Shown: piece after piece, positions 10,522 through 20,610 of the stretch
Layout of the letters: every line of letters begins with the position of its first letter
Numbering within the stretch: the stretch's first letter is position 1
Source of the DNA: Microvirga lupini
GTDB taxonomy: Bacteria > Pseudomonadota > Alphaproteobacteria > Rhizobiales > Beijerinckiaceae
Direction: 5' to 3'
Assembly: GCF_014191055.1 (NCBI RefSeq)
Contig: NZ_JACHWB010000003.1
Span: forward strand, 744,066-808,065
Length of the DNA stretch: 64,000 nucleotides
Program-made: the position numbers and the translations under genes
The notes under the pieces: model-generated
What the model saw: the letters and a program-made list of their open reading frames with translations, nothing else
The model's database searches: none
Told to the model about the DNA's origin: nothing

Positions 10522-10977
10522 ATGGCGGACGATAGGGCTGTGCAGGAAGGCGGATGCCGGTGCGGACAGGTGCGGTTTCGGGTTCGTGGCGCTCCCATCA
10601 TCACCATGGCCTGCCATTGCACGGGCTGCCAGCGCATGACCGCAAGCGCCTTCTCGCTGAGCGCACTCTATCCGAGCGAACGCTTCGAGGTGGTGCAGGG
10701 CGCCCCGGTCATCGGTGGACTGCATGGTCCCACCCGACATTTTTTCTGCCCGCATTGTATGAGCTGGCTGTTCACGCGGCCGGAGGGTCTCGACGGGTTC
10801 GTCAACGTTCGTGCGACGATGTTCGATGATGCAAGGGGTTTTACCCCCTTCATTGAGACCTACACCAGCGAGGCGCTGCCCTGGGCCAAGACGCCGGCGG
10901 TCCATAGTTTCGAGAAATTCCCGCCTATGGAACGCTATGCGCAACTGGTCGACGATTTCGCGCGAGGCTTGACCTGA
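10522..10977 (+). CDS. GFA-domain (glutathione-dependent formaldehyde-activating enzyme-like) protein
   Basis: A 151-aa zinc protein of the GFA/CENP-V family. The motif [12 protein letters not shown] near the start and [12 protein letters not shown] about 25 residues later supply the expected cysteines, and CPHCMSW follows at about residue 77. The family includes Gfa, which binds S-hydroxymethylglutathione, but most paralogues are not proven to act on formaldehyde. The frame is open 15 codons upstream; ATG 10522 gives the usual short N-terminus before the first CxC. It is 98 nt after dctA, and I see no link between the two. Confidence 0.85.
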   Translation: MADDRAVQEGGCRCGQVRFRVRGAPIITMACHCTGCQRMTASAFSLSALYPSERFEVVQGAPVIGGLHGPTRHFFCPHCMSWLFTRPEGLDGFVNVRATMFDDARGFTPFIETYTSEALPWAKTPAVHSFEKFPPMERYAQLVDDFARGLT

Positions 10978-11008
10978 ACCGGCGCGGATGGGCGCTTAAA
11001 TCAATAGA

Positions 11009-12982
11009 TCAATATTCGGGCACGAGTCGATGCGTAACCAGAGGTATGTGGATCTCGCACCGGAGCCCTGCCGGATCGAAACTCAGATGCGCTTTCGCGT
11101 TACATTGGGCCGGCAGAACACGCTCCATGAGAAATGACCCAAAGCCGCTGTGCGCCGGCTTCCCGACAGGAGGGCCATTCTTCTCCACCCATGCGAGGTG
11201 GAGCTCCCTCCGGCCGTGTTCGACTACAAGCTCCCATGTGACGGCTACACACCCCTTGCGCACAGATAGGGCACCGTATTGCGCGGCATTCGCTGTCAGT
11301 TCATGAAAAGCCATGCTCAGCGGGATGGCGAGATCCGCCGAAAGATTCACTTCCGGCCCCTCCAGCCTGAAGCGCTCGTGTCTGCTACCCCAGAAAGGCT
11401 GAAGCTCACATTGCAGCATCTCCCGCAAAGGCGCAGTCTGCCAGTAATCCTCCGTCAGAAGGGTCTGGGTTTTGGCAAGGGCAGCGACCCGCGATGAGAA
11501 GGATCGGTTGAAATCCCGCATGTTGGTTGCCGTACGGGCCGTCGCGCTTGCCAGAGCTTGAACGACCGCGAGGGTGTTGCGCACCCGGTGATGGAGCTCC
11601 CGCACCAGCAATGTTTGGCGTTGCTCGAACCGCTTCCGTTCGTCGATGTCCTGAATGACCCGCACGCTGTATTGAAATTTTCCCTGCTCATTGAAGACTG
11701 CTGTCGATGAGACATTCAGCCAGACACTGGAGCCATCCTTCCGGATCGAGCGCTTCTCCAACGAATAGGTTTTCAGTTCGCCCGCGACCTGTCGTTCGTA
11801 AAGGTCGCGCTCAGCCCCGGAATCATCAGGGTGAATGAGATCGAAGATGTTCAAGCCGAGAAGCTCGCCGCGGGAATAACCGGTGATAGCGGATAGCCCC
11901 CTGTTGACGGTCAGAAGTTTGCCGGCAGCATTTGTTTCAGCGATGCCGACGCCGGCATGCTCATGGGTCGCCCAGAGCCGCTCACGGCTTTCCCGTTCGG
12001 CTCTGGTCTGAACGGCGTTCTCGACGGAGACCGACGCGATCTGGGCGAGTTGGGTGAGGATGGCTTCATCGTCAGCGGTGAAGTCACCATCCTGCTTATC
12101 CAGCAGCATGAGCACGCCCAACGTGCCGCCTTGGGGGCCAATCACCGGAACAGCAAGCACGCTCGGCAGTCCCGGAGAGACTGCTTCTGTGAGCCAGGCA
12201 TCCTGCAGTTCCGGATAAGACTTGAGTTCGGCCCCAGTGAGCCGAAGCGAATGTCCAAGCTGGCCCACATGGGAGTAAATGGCAGCACTGCTCTGCCCCA
12301 GGCTGGATGCAGGATAGTTGCGGTACTTGTCCGAAACCGAGACAATTACGGGCTCACTCGGCCATAAGGCATAGGGAAGCGTATGGATTGCGGCCCAATG
12401 AGCACCGATGATCAGGCGCGCCTGATCCGAGATCTCGTGAAAGATATCTTCGGGGGCATCCGTCGCGGCCATCCGGGTCGTCACTGCCGCCAGGGCTCTC
12501 AACTGCTCCTGGTATCGATGGGCCTTCGCCAGGAGACCTTGTCGCTCCTGCTCGACCAGAATACGGTTGGTGATATCGTGGTGAGCCACCACGGCATAGG
12601 TATGTCCCTCATGCTCAAGCCGCGAAGCACGGAGCTGAAACCACCGCTTCTCTGCAGGGGAATGGCACGGATATTCGAGCGAGAAGTCTGACTGACCCGC
12701 CAGCACAGACCGGATGCCAACAGAAGCGGCCTGCGCACAGGCCGCTTCTACCCCGACGGCGCGATCGCAGATATCGAGGTAGTTCATTCCTATATGTCGA
12801 ATGCCGCTGGCGCTGTTCGCCTGGCCGAAATCACGCCAAGCCTGGTTGACAGCAATAATGGTGCCGGACTGGTCGAGCACGGCCATCGGGCCAGCCAAAG
12901 CATCCAGGACATGCTCGGCAGGCGGAATCGCCACGATCCCGTTCCTCTCCGACGTCCTGTTCATAGGTCTATGTCCCAACAT
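11009..12982 (-). CDS. Soluble HWE-family sensor histidine kinase (PAS-GAF-PAS-kinase)
   Basis: A 657-aa protein without membrane segments, so a cytosolic sensor. It has an N-terminal PAS domain (about 22-145), a GAF domain (about 165-320, ending SVENAVQTRAE), a second PAS with PAC motif (about 335-455), then an HWE/HisKA_2 kinase. The kinase contains HHRVRNTLAVVQALA with the likely phospho-His at about residue 470, and HELTANAAQYGALS. These kinases often work in the general stress response or light sensing, but no response regulator is adjacent, so the partner is unknown. ATG 12964 (MNRTSERNG) is an alternative start; neither has a strong ribosome-binding site. Confidence 0.9.
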   Translation of the reverse strand: MLGHRPMNRTSERNGIVAIPPAEHVLDALAGPMAVLDQSGTIIAVNQAWRDFGQANSASGIRHIGMNYLDICDRAVGVEAACAQAASVGIRSVLAGQSDFSLEYPCHSPAEKRWFQLRASRLEHEGHTYAVVAHHDITNRILVEQERQGLLAKAHRYQEQLRALAAVTTRMAATDAPEDIFHEISDQARLIIGAHWAAIHTLPYALWPSEPVIVSVSDKYRNYPASSLGQSSAAIYSHVGQLGHSLRLTGAELKSYPELQDAWLTEAVSPGLPSVLAVPVIGPQGGTLGVLMLLDKQDGDFTADDEAILTQLAQIASVSVENAVQTRAERESRERLWATHEHAGVGIAETNAAGKLLTVNRGLSAITGYSRGELLGLNIFDLIHPDDSGAERDLYERQVAGELKTYSLEKRSIRKDGSSVWLNVSSTAVFNEQGKFQYSVRVIQDIDERKRFEQRQTLLVRELHHRVRNTLAVVQALASATARTATNMRDFNRSFSSRVAALAKTQTLLTEDYWQTAPLREMLQCELQPFWGSRHERFRLEGPEVNLSADLAIPLSMAFHELTANAAQYGALSVRKGCVAVTWELVVEHGRRELHLAWVEKNGPPVGKPAHSGFGSFLMERVLPAQCNAKAHLSFDPAGLRCEIHIPLVTHRLVPEY

Positions 12983-13220
12983 CTTGGAATGAACAGGCTA
13001 GTAACGGGTATCATGGGCTTCGGTTCAGGTAGAAACTCAGAAGTTGCCGGTCGTCATACTTTGCTGGTGTTCCGGCAGATCGGAGCGGCCCTCAGCAGAC
13101 AGAAAGCCTGGACGGAAGGCCTGCTCCGCGATCTGAGCATTTGCGGTCGAGCCTCGAAAGCCTTAAATCAAGCGCATGTCAGGAAGGGGCGGGGTCCCTT
13201 CGCCCCAGAGGTTTAGCTTC

Positions 13221-14180
13221 ATGGCTGTCGTTCTCGACCTTCTGAATAAGGATCAGCGTCCTCGCCATCCGGAAAAGGCGCACCGGCCGGACCAGCCGGT
13301 TCAGCAGCGCAAGCCCGAATGGATCCGCGTGAAGGCGCCGGGCTCGCCCAAATGGGCCGAGACCAACCGCATCGTGCGCGAGAACAAGCTCGTAACGGTC
13401 TGCGAGGAGGCCGGCTGCCCCAATATCGGCGAGTGCTGGGAAAAAAAGCACGCCACCTTCATGATCATGGGCGACACCTGCACCCGGGCCTGCGCCTTCT
13501 GCAACGTGAAGACCGGCCTGCCGCAGGCGCTCGACCCGAACGAGCCCGAGAGCGTGGCAAAAGCCGTTGAAAAGCTCGGCCTTGAGCATGTGGTCATCAC
13601 CTCCGTCGACCGGGACGACCTCGCTGACGGCGGCGCTCAGCACTTCGCCGATGTGATCCATGCGATCCGGGCCCGCTCGCCGAAGACCACCGTCGAGATT
13701 CTCACCCCTGACTTCCTCAGGAAACCCGGCGCGCTTGAGGTCGTGGTGGCGGCCAAGCCCGATGTGTTCAACCACAACCTCGAAACGGTGCCGTCGAAGT
13801 ACCTGAAGGTGCGCCCAGGGGCCCGCTACTTCCATTCCATCCGCCTGCTGCAGCAGGTGAAGGAGATGGATCCGACCATCTTCACCAAGTCCGGCATCAT
13901 GGTGGGCCTGGGCGAGGAGCGGAACGAGGTGCTCCAGCTCATGGACGACCTTCGCTCGGCGGACGTGGATTTCATGACCATTGGCCAGTATCTCCAGCCG
14001 ACCAAGAAGCACCATCAGGTGATCCGCTTCGTCACGCCGGACGAGTTCAAGGCCTATGAAACCACAGCCTATGCCAAGGGGTTTCTCCTGGTCTCCTCGA
14101 CCCCGCTGACGCGTTCCTCGCATCACGCCGGTGAGGATTTTGCCAAGCTGAAGGCGGCCCGTCTCGCGAAGCTCGGCTAA
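13221..14180 (+). CDS. lipA: Lipoyl synthase
   Basis: LipA (319 aa) is a radical-SAM enzyme inserting two sulfurs into octanoyl-lipoyl domains, such as those of PdhB and PdhC in this window. The radical-SAM cluster motif CTRACAFC and the auxiliary-cluster motif [12 protein letters not shown] are both present, as is the C-terminal [10 protein letters not shown] carrying the conserved Ser. The frame extends 15 codons upstream, but ATG 13221 begins the normal Rhizobiales protein (MAVVLDLLN). It starts a rightward run lipA - P-loop kinase - RatA/COQ10-like with gaps of 15 and 3 nt. Confidence 0.97.
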   Translation: MAVVLDLLNKDQRPRHPEKAHRPDQPVQQRKPEWIRVKAPGSPKWAETNRIVRENKLVTVCEEAGCPNIGECWEKKHATFMIMGDTCTRACAFCNVKTGLPQALDPNEPESVAKAVEKLGLEHVVITSVDRDDLADGGAQHFADVIHAIRARSPKTTVEILTPDFLRKPGALEVVVAAKPDVFNHNLETVPSKYLKVRPGARYFHSIRLLQQVKEMDPTIFTKSGIMVGLGEERNEVLQLMDDLRSADVDFMTIGQYLQPTKKHHQVIRFVTPDEFKAYETTAYAKGFLLVSSTPLTRSSHHAGEDFAKLKAARLAKLG

Positions 14181-14195
14181 CGAACCGGACGAGGC

Positions 14196-14720
14196 ATGCA
14201 GCGCATTCTGGTCATCGGCAGCCCGGGCGCGGGCAAGAGCACCCTGGCGAGCCGCCTTGCCGAGCGTCTCGGCCTGCCGCTGATCCACCTCGACCGGGAA
14301 TACTTCGGCCCCGGCTGGACCACTCCGACGAAGCCGGAATGGCGCGAGCATGTGACGATGCTCGCCGCGCGCCCGGCCTGGATCATGGATGGAAATTACG
14401 CCAGTACCTTCGACATCCGGGTGCCCCGTGCCACGGTGATCGTCTGGCTCGACCTGCCGCGCTGGCAGTGCCTGGGCGGCGTGGTATGGCGGGTTACCAG
14501 GAATTACGGGCGTACGCGGCCTGACCTTGGGCCCACCTGCATCGAGCGCTTAGACTTTTCCTTCTTGCGCTGGATCTGGTCCTACCGGAACAAGATGCGA
14601 CCGAAGACCGTGCGTATGCTGGAGCGGCTGCGTCCGGACCAGCGCGTTTACGCCCTGCGCTCCCGATCCGACATTCCGGCCCTGGAGGCCGCGCTTGAAA
14701 CCTTCAGAGAGGCCGCCTGA
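14196..14720 (+). CDS. P-loop kinase-like protein (FlaR/DNA topology modulation family)
   Basis: A 174-aa soluble protein with an N-terminal Walker A GSPGAGKS (residues 8-15), followed by LPLIHLDREYFGPGW and WIMDGNY, the pattern of adenylate-kinase-like proteins labelled FlaR or topology modulation. The arginine-rich lid region (VTRNYGRTRPDLG, WIWSYRNKMRPK) fits nucleotide kinase chemistry. The true substrate of this family is not established. It sits 15 nt after lipA and 3 nt before the next gene, so it is cotranscribed. Confidence 0.8.
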   Translation: MQRILVIGSPGAGKSTLASRLAERLGLPLIHLDREYFGPGWTTPTKPEWREHVTMLAARPAWIMDGNYASTFDIRVPRATVIVWLDLPRWQCLGGVVWRVTRNYGRTRPDLGPTCIERLDFSFLRWIWSYRNKMRPKTVRMLERLRPDQRVYALRSRSDIPALEAALETFREAA

Positions 14721-14723
14721 GCC

Positions 14724-15191
14724 ATGCCGACCTTCCGCACCACCCGGACCGTGAAGCATACGCCCGCTCAGATGTTCGCCCTCGTGGCCGATGTGGAGCG
14801 TTATCCGGAGTTCCTGCCCCTGTGCGAGGATCTGCGCGTCATGCGCCGGGTCCAGAGCGGGGAGGGCATCGAAACGCTCGTGGCCACCATGTCGGTGGGC
14901 TACAAGGCCATCAAGGAGAGCTTCACCACCCGCGTGACTCTGGACGATCCGCGCCGGAAGATCACGGTCGAGTACGTGGATGGGCCGTTCAAGTATCTCG
15001 AGAACCGCTGGACCTTCCGAGAGGTGCCGGGCGGCTGCGATGTCGAGTTCTACATCAATTACGAATTCAAGAGTTTCGCCCTTGGGCTCCTCATGGGTAG
15101 CGTCTTCGACAAGGCCTTCCGCAAGTTCACCGGGGCCTTCGAGGAGCGGGCGGACGAGATCTATGGCGCACCCTCCCGGGCCCGCGCCTGA
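14724..15191 (+). CDS. RatA/COQ10-like START-domain protein
   Basis: A 155-aa protein of the polyketide cyclase/START fold. The N-terminus TRTVKHTPAQMFALVADVERYPEFLPLCE (split here at TPAQM) is the family hallmark, and DGPFKYLENRW is the conserved middle segment. Homologues include mitochondrial COQ10, which binds ubiquinone, and E. coli RatA, proposed to bind ribosomes. Being next to lipA is common in alphaproteobacteria and favours the quinone-chaperone reading. The stop lies directly beside the stop of the convergent pncC. Confidence 0.88.
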   Translation: MPTFRTTRTVKHTPAQMFALVADVERYPEFLPLCEDLRVMRRVQSGEGIETLVATMSVGYKAIKESFTTRVTLDDPRRKITVEYVDGPFKYLENRWTFREVPGGCDVEFYINYEFKSFALGLLMGSVFDKAFRKFTGAFEERADEIYGAPSRARA

Positions 15192-15680
15192 TCAGGCGAT
15201 AGCCTGTTCCAACAGCGAGAGCGCATCCTCAACCGCCCGGCGGCGGACAGTCTCCCGACCAAGATCGCCATAGCGGCGTTCCAGGTGGATTGTTGGGGCT
15301 CCTTTGCGTGCTAGGCCGAAATGAACGAGACCGACGGGCTTTGTCGCGGTTCCGCCGGTCGGGCCTGCAACACCAGTTATACCCACGGCCATATCGGCCC
15401 GCGAGTGGGCGAGGGCTCCCTCGGCCATGGCTCGAGCTACTGGTTCGCTTACTGCTCCATGGGTGAAAATCAGGTCGGCGGGCACCCCGACCAGTTCGGT
15501 CTTCGCCTCGTTCGAATAGGTCACGAAGCCGCGCTCCACCACGGCTGAGGAGCCGGAAATTTCGGTCAGCATGGCGGCAACCAGACCGCCGGTGCAGGAC
15601 TCGGCCGTTGCGATCTTGAGGCCCCTTCGGCGATAAGCATCGAGAAGAGCGGCGGCGCGGTCTCTCAGATCCGGAATCAT
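15192..15680 (-). CDS. pncC: CinA C-terminal-type nicotinamide-nucleotide amidase
   Basis: A 162-aa protein that is the stand-alone CinA C-terminal domain. It hydrolyses nicotinamide mononucleotide to nicotinate mononucleotide in pyridine-nucleotide recycling. The segment [20 protein letters not shown] (T25-S44 region) holds the catalytic Ser, and [12 protein letters not shown] is the second signature. The N-terminal MoCF domain found in full-length CinA is absent, as in E. coli PncC (YgaD). Its ATG overlaps the ispDF stop by 4 nt, showing translational coupling downstream of ispDF. Confidence 0.92.
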   Translation of the reverse strand: MIPDLRDRAAALLDAYRRRGLKIATAESCTGGLVAAMLTEISGSSAVVERGFVTYSNEAKTELVGVPADLIFTHGAVSEPVARAMAEGALAHSRADMAVGITGVAGPTGGTATKPVGLVHFGLARKGAPTIHLERRYGDLGRETVRRRAVEDALSLLEQAIA

Positions 15681-16870
15681 GAATTCACCTCCGGCAGGCG
15701 GATGGTTGCGGCGGCCTGGGCGGCAATACCCTCGTTACGGCCGGTGAAGCCGAGCTTTTCAGTGGTAGTGGCCTTGAGCGAAACCTGATCGAGACGGAGC
15801 CCGGCAATCTCGGCGATACGCTGGCGCATGGCTTCCCTGTGCGGCCCCAGCCGGGGGCTTTCGCAGAGAAGGGTGGTATCGAGATGGTCGACAACGCCGC
15901 CGCGCTCCCGCACCATGCTTACCGCATGGGCCAGGAACTGATCCGAGGAAGCGCCGCGCCATTGCGGATCGCTCGGTGGGAAGTGGGTGCCGATGTCCCC
16001 GTCGGCGAGGGCGCCAAGGATGGCGTCGGTCAGGGCGTGCAGGATCACGTCACCGTCGGAATGAGCGATCACACCCCGGTCATGAGGCACCTTGATTCCG
16101 CCGAGCCAGACATGGTCGCCATCGACAAAGGCGTGAACGTCGAAGCCTGTGCCTAGCTTGGTGATGTAGGTCATGGATGGGCCTTTCAATCGCCGCTCGG
16201 CTTCCAGGAAGTCGGCCGGATGGGTGAGCTTGATGTTCTCGCTGTCGCCCTCGAACACGTGAACCGGCATCCCGGCCCATTCGGCCAGGGCGCCATCATC
16301 TGTGAAGGCATGCATCCCTGCAGCTGTCGCCTTGCGATGGACATCAAGCAGTAAGGAGAAACGGAAAGCCTGCGGCGTCTGTACGGCCCTGAGACTATCC
16401 CTTTCGGGGGTCGAGATGACCTCGGCCTGATGGCCGATCACCTTGATCGTATCGGTCACCGAAATTCCGGGAACTGCCCCATCCCAGCGTCTTGCTGCCT
16501 GGATCGCCCTGTCGATGAGTTCCGGGCTGGCGAAGGGTCTTGCCGCGTCGTGAACCAGGACGATCTCGGGGGCTGAAGAGGCGAGAGCCTCAAGGCCATT
16601 CCGCACCGAATCCTGGCGCGTAGCGCCGCCATGAACGCATGGCAGAAGTGCCGAAGGCAGGGGTACAAAGGCCGCGATGCTTCCCTCATAGAAAGCGTCA
16701 TCATCCGGGTGGATCACGACGAGGATCTGATCGATGCCTGGATGCGAGAGGAAACTGGCGAGTGTTCGTGCCAGGACTGATCGGCCCTGGAGATCTCGGT
16801 ACTGCTTTGGAAGACCTTCTCCCGCTCGTGATCCACGGCCTGCGGCAACGATCAGGGCGGCAACTGACAT
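15677..16870 (-). CDS. ispDF: Bifunctional 2-C-methyl-D-erythritol 4-phosphate cytidylyltransferase / MECDP synthase
   Basis: A 397-aa fusion catalysing two steps of the MEP isoprenoid pathway. The IspD half (residues 1-about 225) has the CTP-binding [17 protein letters not shown]. The IspF half starts near residue 234 with GTGFDVHAF (metal Asp-x-His) and continues with [19 protein letters not shown] and the C-terminal [11 protein letters not shown]. The fusion is typical of alphaproteobacteria, where IspE is separate. It lies divergent from dusB across about 100 nt. Confidence 0.97.
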   Translation of the reverse strand: MSVAALIVAAGRGSRAGEGLPKQYRDLQGRSVLARTLASFLSHPGIDQILVVIHPDDDAFYEGSIAAFVPLPSALLPCVHGGATRQDSVRNGLEALASSAPEIVLVHDAARPFASPELIDRAIQAARRWDGAVPGISVTDTIKVIGHQAEVISTPERDSLRAVQTPQAFRFSLLLDVHRKATAAGMHAFTDDGALAEWAGMPVHVFEGDSENIKLTHPADFLEAERRLKGPSMTYITKLGTGFDVHAFVDGDHVWLGGIKVPHDRGVIAHSDGDVILHALTDAILGALADGDIGTHFPPSDPQWRGASSDQFLAHAVSMVRERGGVVDHLDTTLLCESPRLGPHREAMRQRIAEIAGLRLDQVSLKATTTEKLGFTGRNEGIAAQAAATIRLPEVNS

Positions 16871-16980
16871 CGGGAAGGCTCTCCGTAACAGGTGCTCTCC
16901 TTAACGCGGCGGCCCCAGAAGGCAAATACCCGCGCGGAATAGCTTGCACGTCATCTAAAAATGGCTATTAATTGAGCACA

Positions 16981-18000
16981 ATGGCACTTGATCAAAAAAT
17001 AGGCGTTTATGGCTTCGGTATTGGATCATTGAAGATCGAATGCAATGCCATCCTGGCCCCTTTATCGGGCGTAACGGATGTTGCCTTCCGGCGTATCGCC
17101 AAGCGCTTGGGGGCAGGGCTCGTAGTTTCCGAGATGGTGGCCTCAGACGAGCTGGTTCAAGGCTCCGAAGAAGCGCAGCTGCGTGCCGAAGGCGCTGGGA
17201 TCGAGCCGCACGTTGTCCAGCTCGCCGGATGCGAGCCCCGCTGGATGGCGGAGGCCGCCCGCGTGGCCGAGGGGGCAGGGGCACGCATCATCGATATCAA
17301 TATGGGGTGCCCGGCAAAGCGCGTGATCGGCGGCTTTGCCGGATCGGCGCTCATGCGCGATCTTAATCACGCTGCCCGTTTGATCGAGGCGACGGTGCAG
17401 GCTGCCAGCGTTCCCGTAACGGTAAAGATGCGGCTCGGCTGGGATCACCAGAATATCAATGCGCCGGATCTCGCCCGCAGGGCCGAAGCTCTTGGCGTGA
17501 AAGCGGTGACGGTCCATGGTCGTACCCGCCAACAATTCTATAAGGGACAGGCCGACTGGGGCGCCATCGCGCCGGTCGCGGATGCGGTGGGCATTCCGGT
17601 GATCGCCAACGGCGACATCGGCTCTGTGGATGACGCGAGGCGCTGTTTGGCCGCCTCGGGAGCGGCTGCCGTCATGATCGGACGTTCGGCCGTCGGGCGT
17701 CCCTGGCTCGTCGGCCAGATCGGCGCAGCCCTGCAGGGACGCACCATTCCTGACCCCTCCCCGGAAGAGATGACGGCTATTGCCGTCGAGCATTATGAGG
17801 GACTGCTCTCACTCTATGGAGAGAAGACAGGAGTCCGTCATGCTCGCAAGCACTTGGCGGCATATGCGGATGTGGCGATCGCCTCGGGTTTCCAGGTTCC
17901 TCCACGAGTTCGCATGGGGCTCGTCACATCGGAGGAGCCCGGAACCGTGATTGCGCTCCTGCGATCAGTTTACAGCTCTTTGGAGCGAGACGCTGCATGA
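16981..18000 (+). CDS. dusB: tRNA-dihydrouridine synthase DusB
   Basis: An FMN enzyme of 339 aa (from ATG 16981) that reduces uridines in the tRNA D-loop. The motif [20 protein letters not shown] includes the catalytic Cys, and [16 protein letters not shown] is the FMN-phosphate/tRNA segment. An in-frame TTG at 16972 would add three residues. A five-codon reading frame, ATG GCT ATT AAT TGA, ends at 16975 just ahead of the start. The nifR3-like dusB preceding ntrBC is the classic alphaproteobacterial order, and its stop overlaps the ntrB start (ATGA). Confidence 0.95.
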   Translation: MALDQKIGVYGFGIGSLKIECNAILAPLSGVTDVAFRRIAKRLGAGLVVSEMVASDELVQGSEEAQLRAEGAGIEPHVVQLAGCEPRWMAEAARVAEGAGARIIDINMGCPAKRVIGGFAGSALMRDLNHAARLIEATVQAASVPVTVKMRLGWDHQNINAPDLARRAEALGVKAVTVHGRTRQQFYKGQADWGAIAPVADAVGIPVIANGDIGSVDDARRCLAASGAAAVMIGRSAVGRPWLVGQIGAALQGRTIPDPSPEEMTAIAVEHYEGLLSLYGEKTGVRHARKHLAAYADVAIASGFQVPPRVRMGLVTSEEPGTVIALLRSVYSSLERDAA

Positions 18001-19100
18001 CGGCTCTTCCCATCAATGACCTGATCATGAATGCCCTGCCGATCCCGGTTCTCACCGTAGGGCCGGAGCATCGGATCGCGCACGCCAATGCGGCGGCCGA
18101 GTCGTTTTTCGAGATGAGCCTGCGCATGATGCAGCGCCAGAAGCTCAGCGACCTGCTGCCCTTCGGCTCACCGGTGATGGCTTTGGTCGAAGATGTTCGC
18201 CAGAGGGGCTCCAGCGTCAGCGAGCACCGGGTCGATATCGGCAGCCCACGTCTCGGCGCCGAGCGCATCGTAGACGTCTCGGCATGTCCTCTTGGCGACG
18301 ACCGCGACAACGTGATCGTCATGCTCCAGGAACGGACCATCGCCGACAAGATGAACCGTCAGCTCACTCATCGCGGGGCGGCCCGGTCGATCACGGCTCT
18401 CGGTGCCCTGCTGGCGCACGAGATCAAGAACCCGCTCTCCGGCATCCGCGGCGCCGCGCAGCTTCTCGAGCAATCGGCGAACGAGGACGACCGGTTGCTG
18501 ACGCGACTCATCTGCGACGAGACCGATCGCATCGTAAAGCTCGTGGAGCGCATGGAGGTCTTCGGCGAAGAGCGGCCCGTGGAGCGAGGTGCCGTCAATA
18601 TCCACGGCGTACTCGACCACGTGAAGCGTTTGGCACAGTCGGGTTTCGCCCGCCACATCCGCTTTGCTGAAAACTATGATCCATCGCTCCCCCCCGTCCT
18701 CGGTAATCGGGATCAGCTGATCCAGGTCATCCTGAACCTCGTCAAGAATGCTGCCGAAGCCATTGGCATCGATGCACCGGATGGAGAGATCATCCTGTCG
18801 ACGGCCTTCCGGACCGGCGTCAGGCTCCAGGTGCCAGGCTCGCAGGAGCGTGTGAGCCTGCCAATCGAGTTGAGCGTCACGGACAATGGACCTGGGATTC
18901 CACCGGAGTTGATGAGCGAGCTCTTCGATCCCTTTGTGACCACGAAGGTCCAAGGCAGCGGCCTTGGGCTCGCCCTTGTCGCCAAGATCGTGGGCGACCA
19001 TGGCGGCATCGTTGAATGCGAACCGGCTCCCCGGCGGACCACCTTCCGAGTTCTTTTACCCATGCACCGCGCCGGCGACGGTCGCGGGGCTGATTTATAA
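17997..19100 (+). CDS. ntrB: Nitrogen regulation sensor kinase NtrB
   Basis: NtrB (367 aa, cytosolic) phosphorylates NtrC under nitrogen limitation and is controlled by PII. A PAS domain fills residues 10-125. The phospho-acceptor His is in [21 protein letters not shown] at about 145. The N box [12 protein letters not shown] and the ATP-lid motifs DNGPGIP and GSGLGLALV follow. It overlaps dusB by 4 nt and is separated from ntrC by 9 nt, so the three form one operon. No PII gene is in the window. Confidence 0.96.
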   Translation: MTALPINDLIMNALPIPVLTVGPEHRIAHANAAAESFFEMSLRMMQRQKLSDLLPFGSPVMALVEDVRQRGSSVSEHRVDIGSPRLGAERIVDVSACPLGDDRDNVIVMLQERTIADKMNRQLTHRGAARSITALGALLAHEIKNPLSGIRGAAQLLEQSANEDDRLLTRLICDETDRIVKLVERMEVFGEERPVERGAVNIHGVLDHVKRLAQSGFARHIRFAENYDPSLPPVLGNRDQLIQVILNLVKNAAEAIGIDAPDGEIILSTAFRTGVRLQVPGSQERVSLPIELSVTDNGPGIPPELMSELFDPFVTTKVQGSGLGLALVAKIVGDHGGIVECEPAPRRTTFRVLLPMHRAGDGRGADL

Positions 19101-19109
19101 GGCTGACCT

Positions 19110-20576
19110 ATGCCGAGCGGACAGATCCTCCTCGCCGATGACGATGCAGCTATCCGGACCGTCCTGAACCAGGCGTTGTCGCGGGCGGGCTACGAGGTCC
19201 GCTCCACGAGCAATGCCGCCACCCTCTGGCGCTGGGTGTCTCAAGGGGAGGGCGATCTTGTCATCACCGATGTGATGATGCCCGACGAGAACGCCTTCGA
19301 CCTCCTGCCCCGCGTCAAGAAGCTTCGGCCGGAGCTTCCGATCATTGTCATGAGCGCGCAGAACACGTTCATGACGGCGATCAAGGCCTCTGAGCGCGGT
19401 GCCTACGAGTATCTGCCCAAGCCCTTCGATCTAAAGGAACTGGTGGCCGTTGTCGGCCGGGCGCTCTCCCGCCCGCGCGGCGTGCCCACCGGTGCCCAGC
19501 CGGTACCGGAAAACGAGGATATCCCGCTCGTCGGACGCTCGCAGGCGATGCAGGAGATCTATCGGGCGCTGGCGCGCCTCATGCCCACCGACCTCACCGT
19601 GATGATCACGGGCGAATCCGGCACGGGCAAGGAACTGGTTGCGAAGGCGCTGCATGATTACGGCAAGCGCCGACAGGGGCCTTTCGTCGCCGTCAATATG
19701 GCGGCGATCCCGCGGGAGCTTATCGAATCTGAGCTGTTCGGCCATGAGAAGGGCGCCTTCACCGGGGCGACCGCCCGCAATACGGGCCGCTTCGAGCAGG
19801 CCGAGGGGGGAACACTCTTCCTCGACGAGATCGGCGACATGCCCATGGAGGCGCAGACGCGTCTCCTGCGCGTCCTCCAGCAGGGCGAGTATACGACCGT
19901 TGGCGGACGTGTGCCGATCAAGACCAATGTCCGCATCGTGGCCGCCACGAACAAGGATCTGCGGGTTCTCATTCAGCAGGGCCTCTTCCGCGAGGATTTG
20001 TATTTCCGGCTGAACGTAGTTCCGCTGCGGCTTCCGCCTCTTCGCGAACGGGTCGAGGATATCCCGGATCTCGTCCGCCACTTCTTCGTGCTGGTGGAGA
20101 AGGAGGGGCTTGGCCGCAAGCAGCTTGATGTTGAGGCTATGGACCGGCTGAAGCGTTACCGCTGGCCCGGCAATGTTCGCGAATTGGAGAACCTGGTGCG
20201 GCGCTTGGCTGCACTCTACCCCCAGGACACGATCACGGGCGCCATCGTCGACGCGGAGCTCGATTCCCAGCCGCTCCTCGCGCCGCAGCCTGCCGGAAAA
20301 CCCGGCCAGCCAACCCTGCAAGCCTCAGAGGGCCTCTCCGACGCGGTGGAGCGGCACCTGAACGAATACTTTTCCGGGTTCAGGGATTCGCTTCCGCCTC
20401 CCGGCCTCTACCACCGGATCCTGCGCGAGATCGAAGGTCCCTTGATCGGGGCGGCCCTGGCGGCAACGCGGGGCAATCAGATCAGGGCGGCGGAGCTGCT
20501 TGGGGTCAACCGCAACACCCTGCGGAAGAAGGTTCGGGACCTGGACCTTATGGTCGTGCGGTCAAACAGAGCCTGA
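19110..20576 (+). CDS. ntrC: Nitrogen regulation response regulator NtrC
   Basis: A 488-aa sigma-54 activator. The receiver domain (residues 1-120) has the phospho-Asp in [12 protein letters not shown] and the Lys in YLPKPFDL. The AAA+ domain (about 140-375) has Walker A GESGTGKE, an intact GAFTGA loop in [12 protein letters not shown], and Walker [15 protein letters not shown] Fis-type helix-turn-helix is at the C-terminus ([20 protein letters not shown]). It is full length with all motifs needed to activate sigma-54 promoters. Confidence 0.97.
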   Translation: MPSGQILLADDDAAIRTVLNQALSRAGYEVRSTSNAATLWRWVSQGEGDLVITDVMMPDENAFDLLPRVKKLRPELPIIVMSAQNTFMTAIKASERGAYEYLPKPFDLKELVAVVGRALSRPRGVPTGAQPVPENEDIPLVGRSQAMQEIYRALARLMPTDLTVMITGESGTGKELVAKALHDYGKRRQGPFVAVNMAAIPRELIESELFGHEKGAFTGATARNTGRFEQAEGGTLFLDEIGDMPMEAQTRLLRVLQQGEYTTVGGRVPIKTNVRIVAATNKDLRVLIQQGLFREDLYFRLNVVPLRLPPLRERVEDIPDLVRHFFVLVEKEGLGRKQLDVEAMDRLKRYRWPGNVRELENLVRRLAALYPQDTITGAIVDAELDSQPLLAPQPAGKPGQPTLQASEGLSDAVERHLNEYFSGFRDSLPPPGLYHRILREIEGPLIGAALAATRGNQIRAAELLGVNRNTLRKKVRDLDLMVVRSNRA

Positions 20577-20610
20577 CCAGCCTGAGCTGTAATAATTTGA
20601 CCACAGTGTT

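Noticed and set aside
12383-13216. Rightward open frames opposite and just beyond the large HWE kinase gene
   Set aside because: They are antisense to a well-supported gene or lie in the lipA leader, with no domain or ribosome-binding site.
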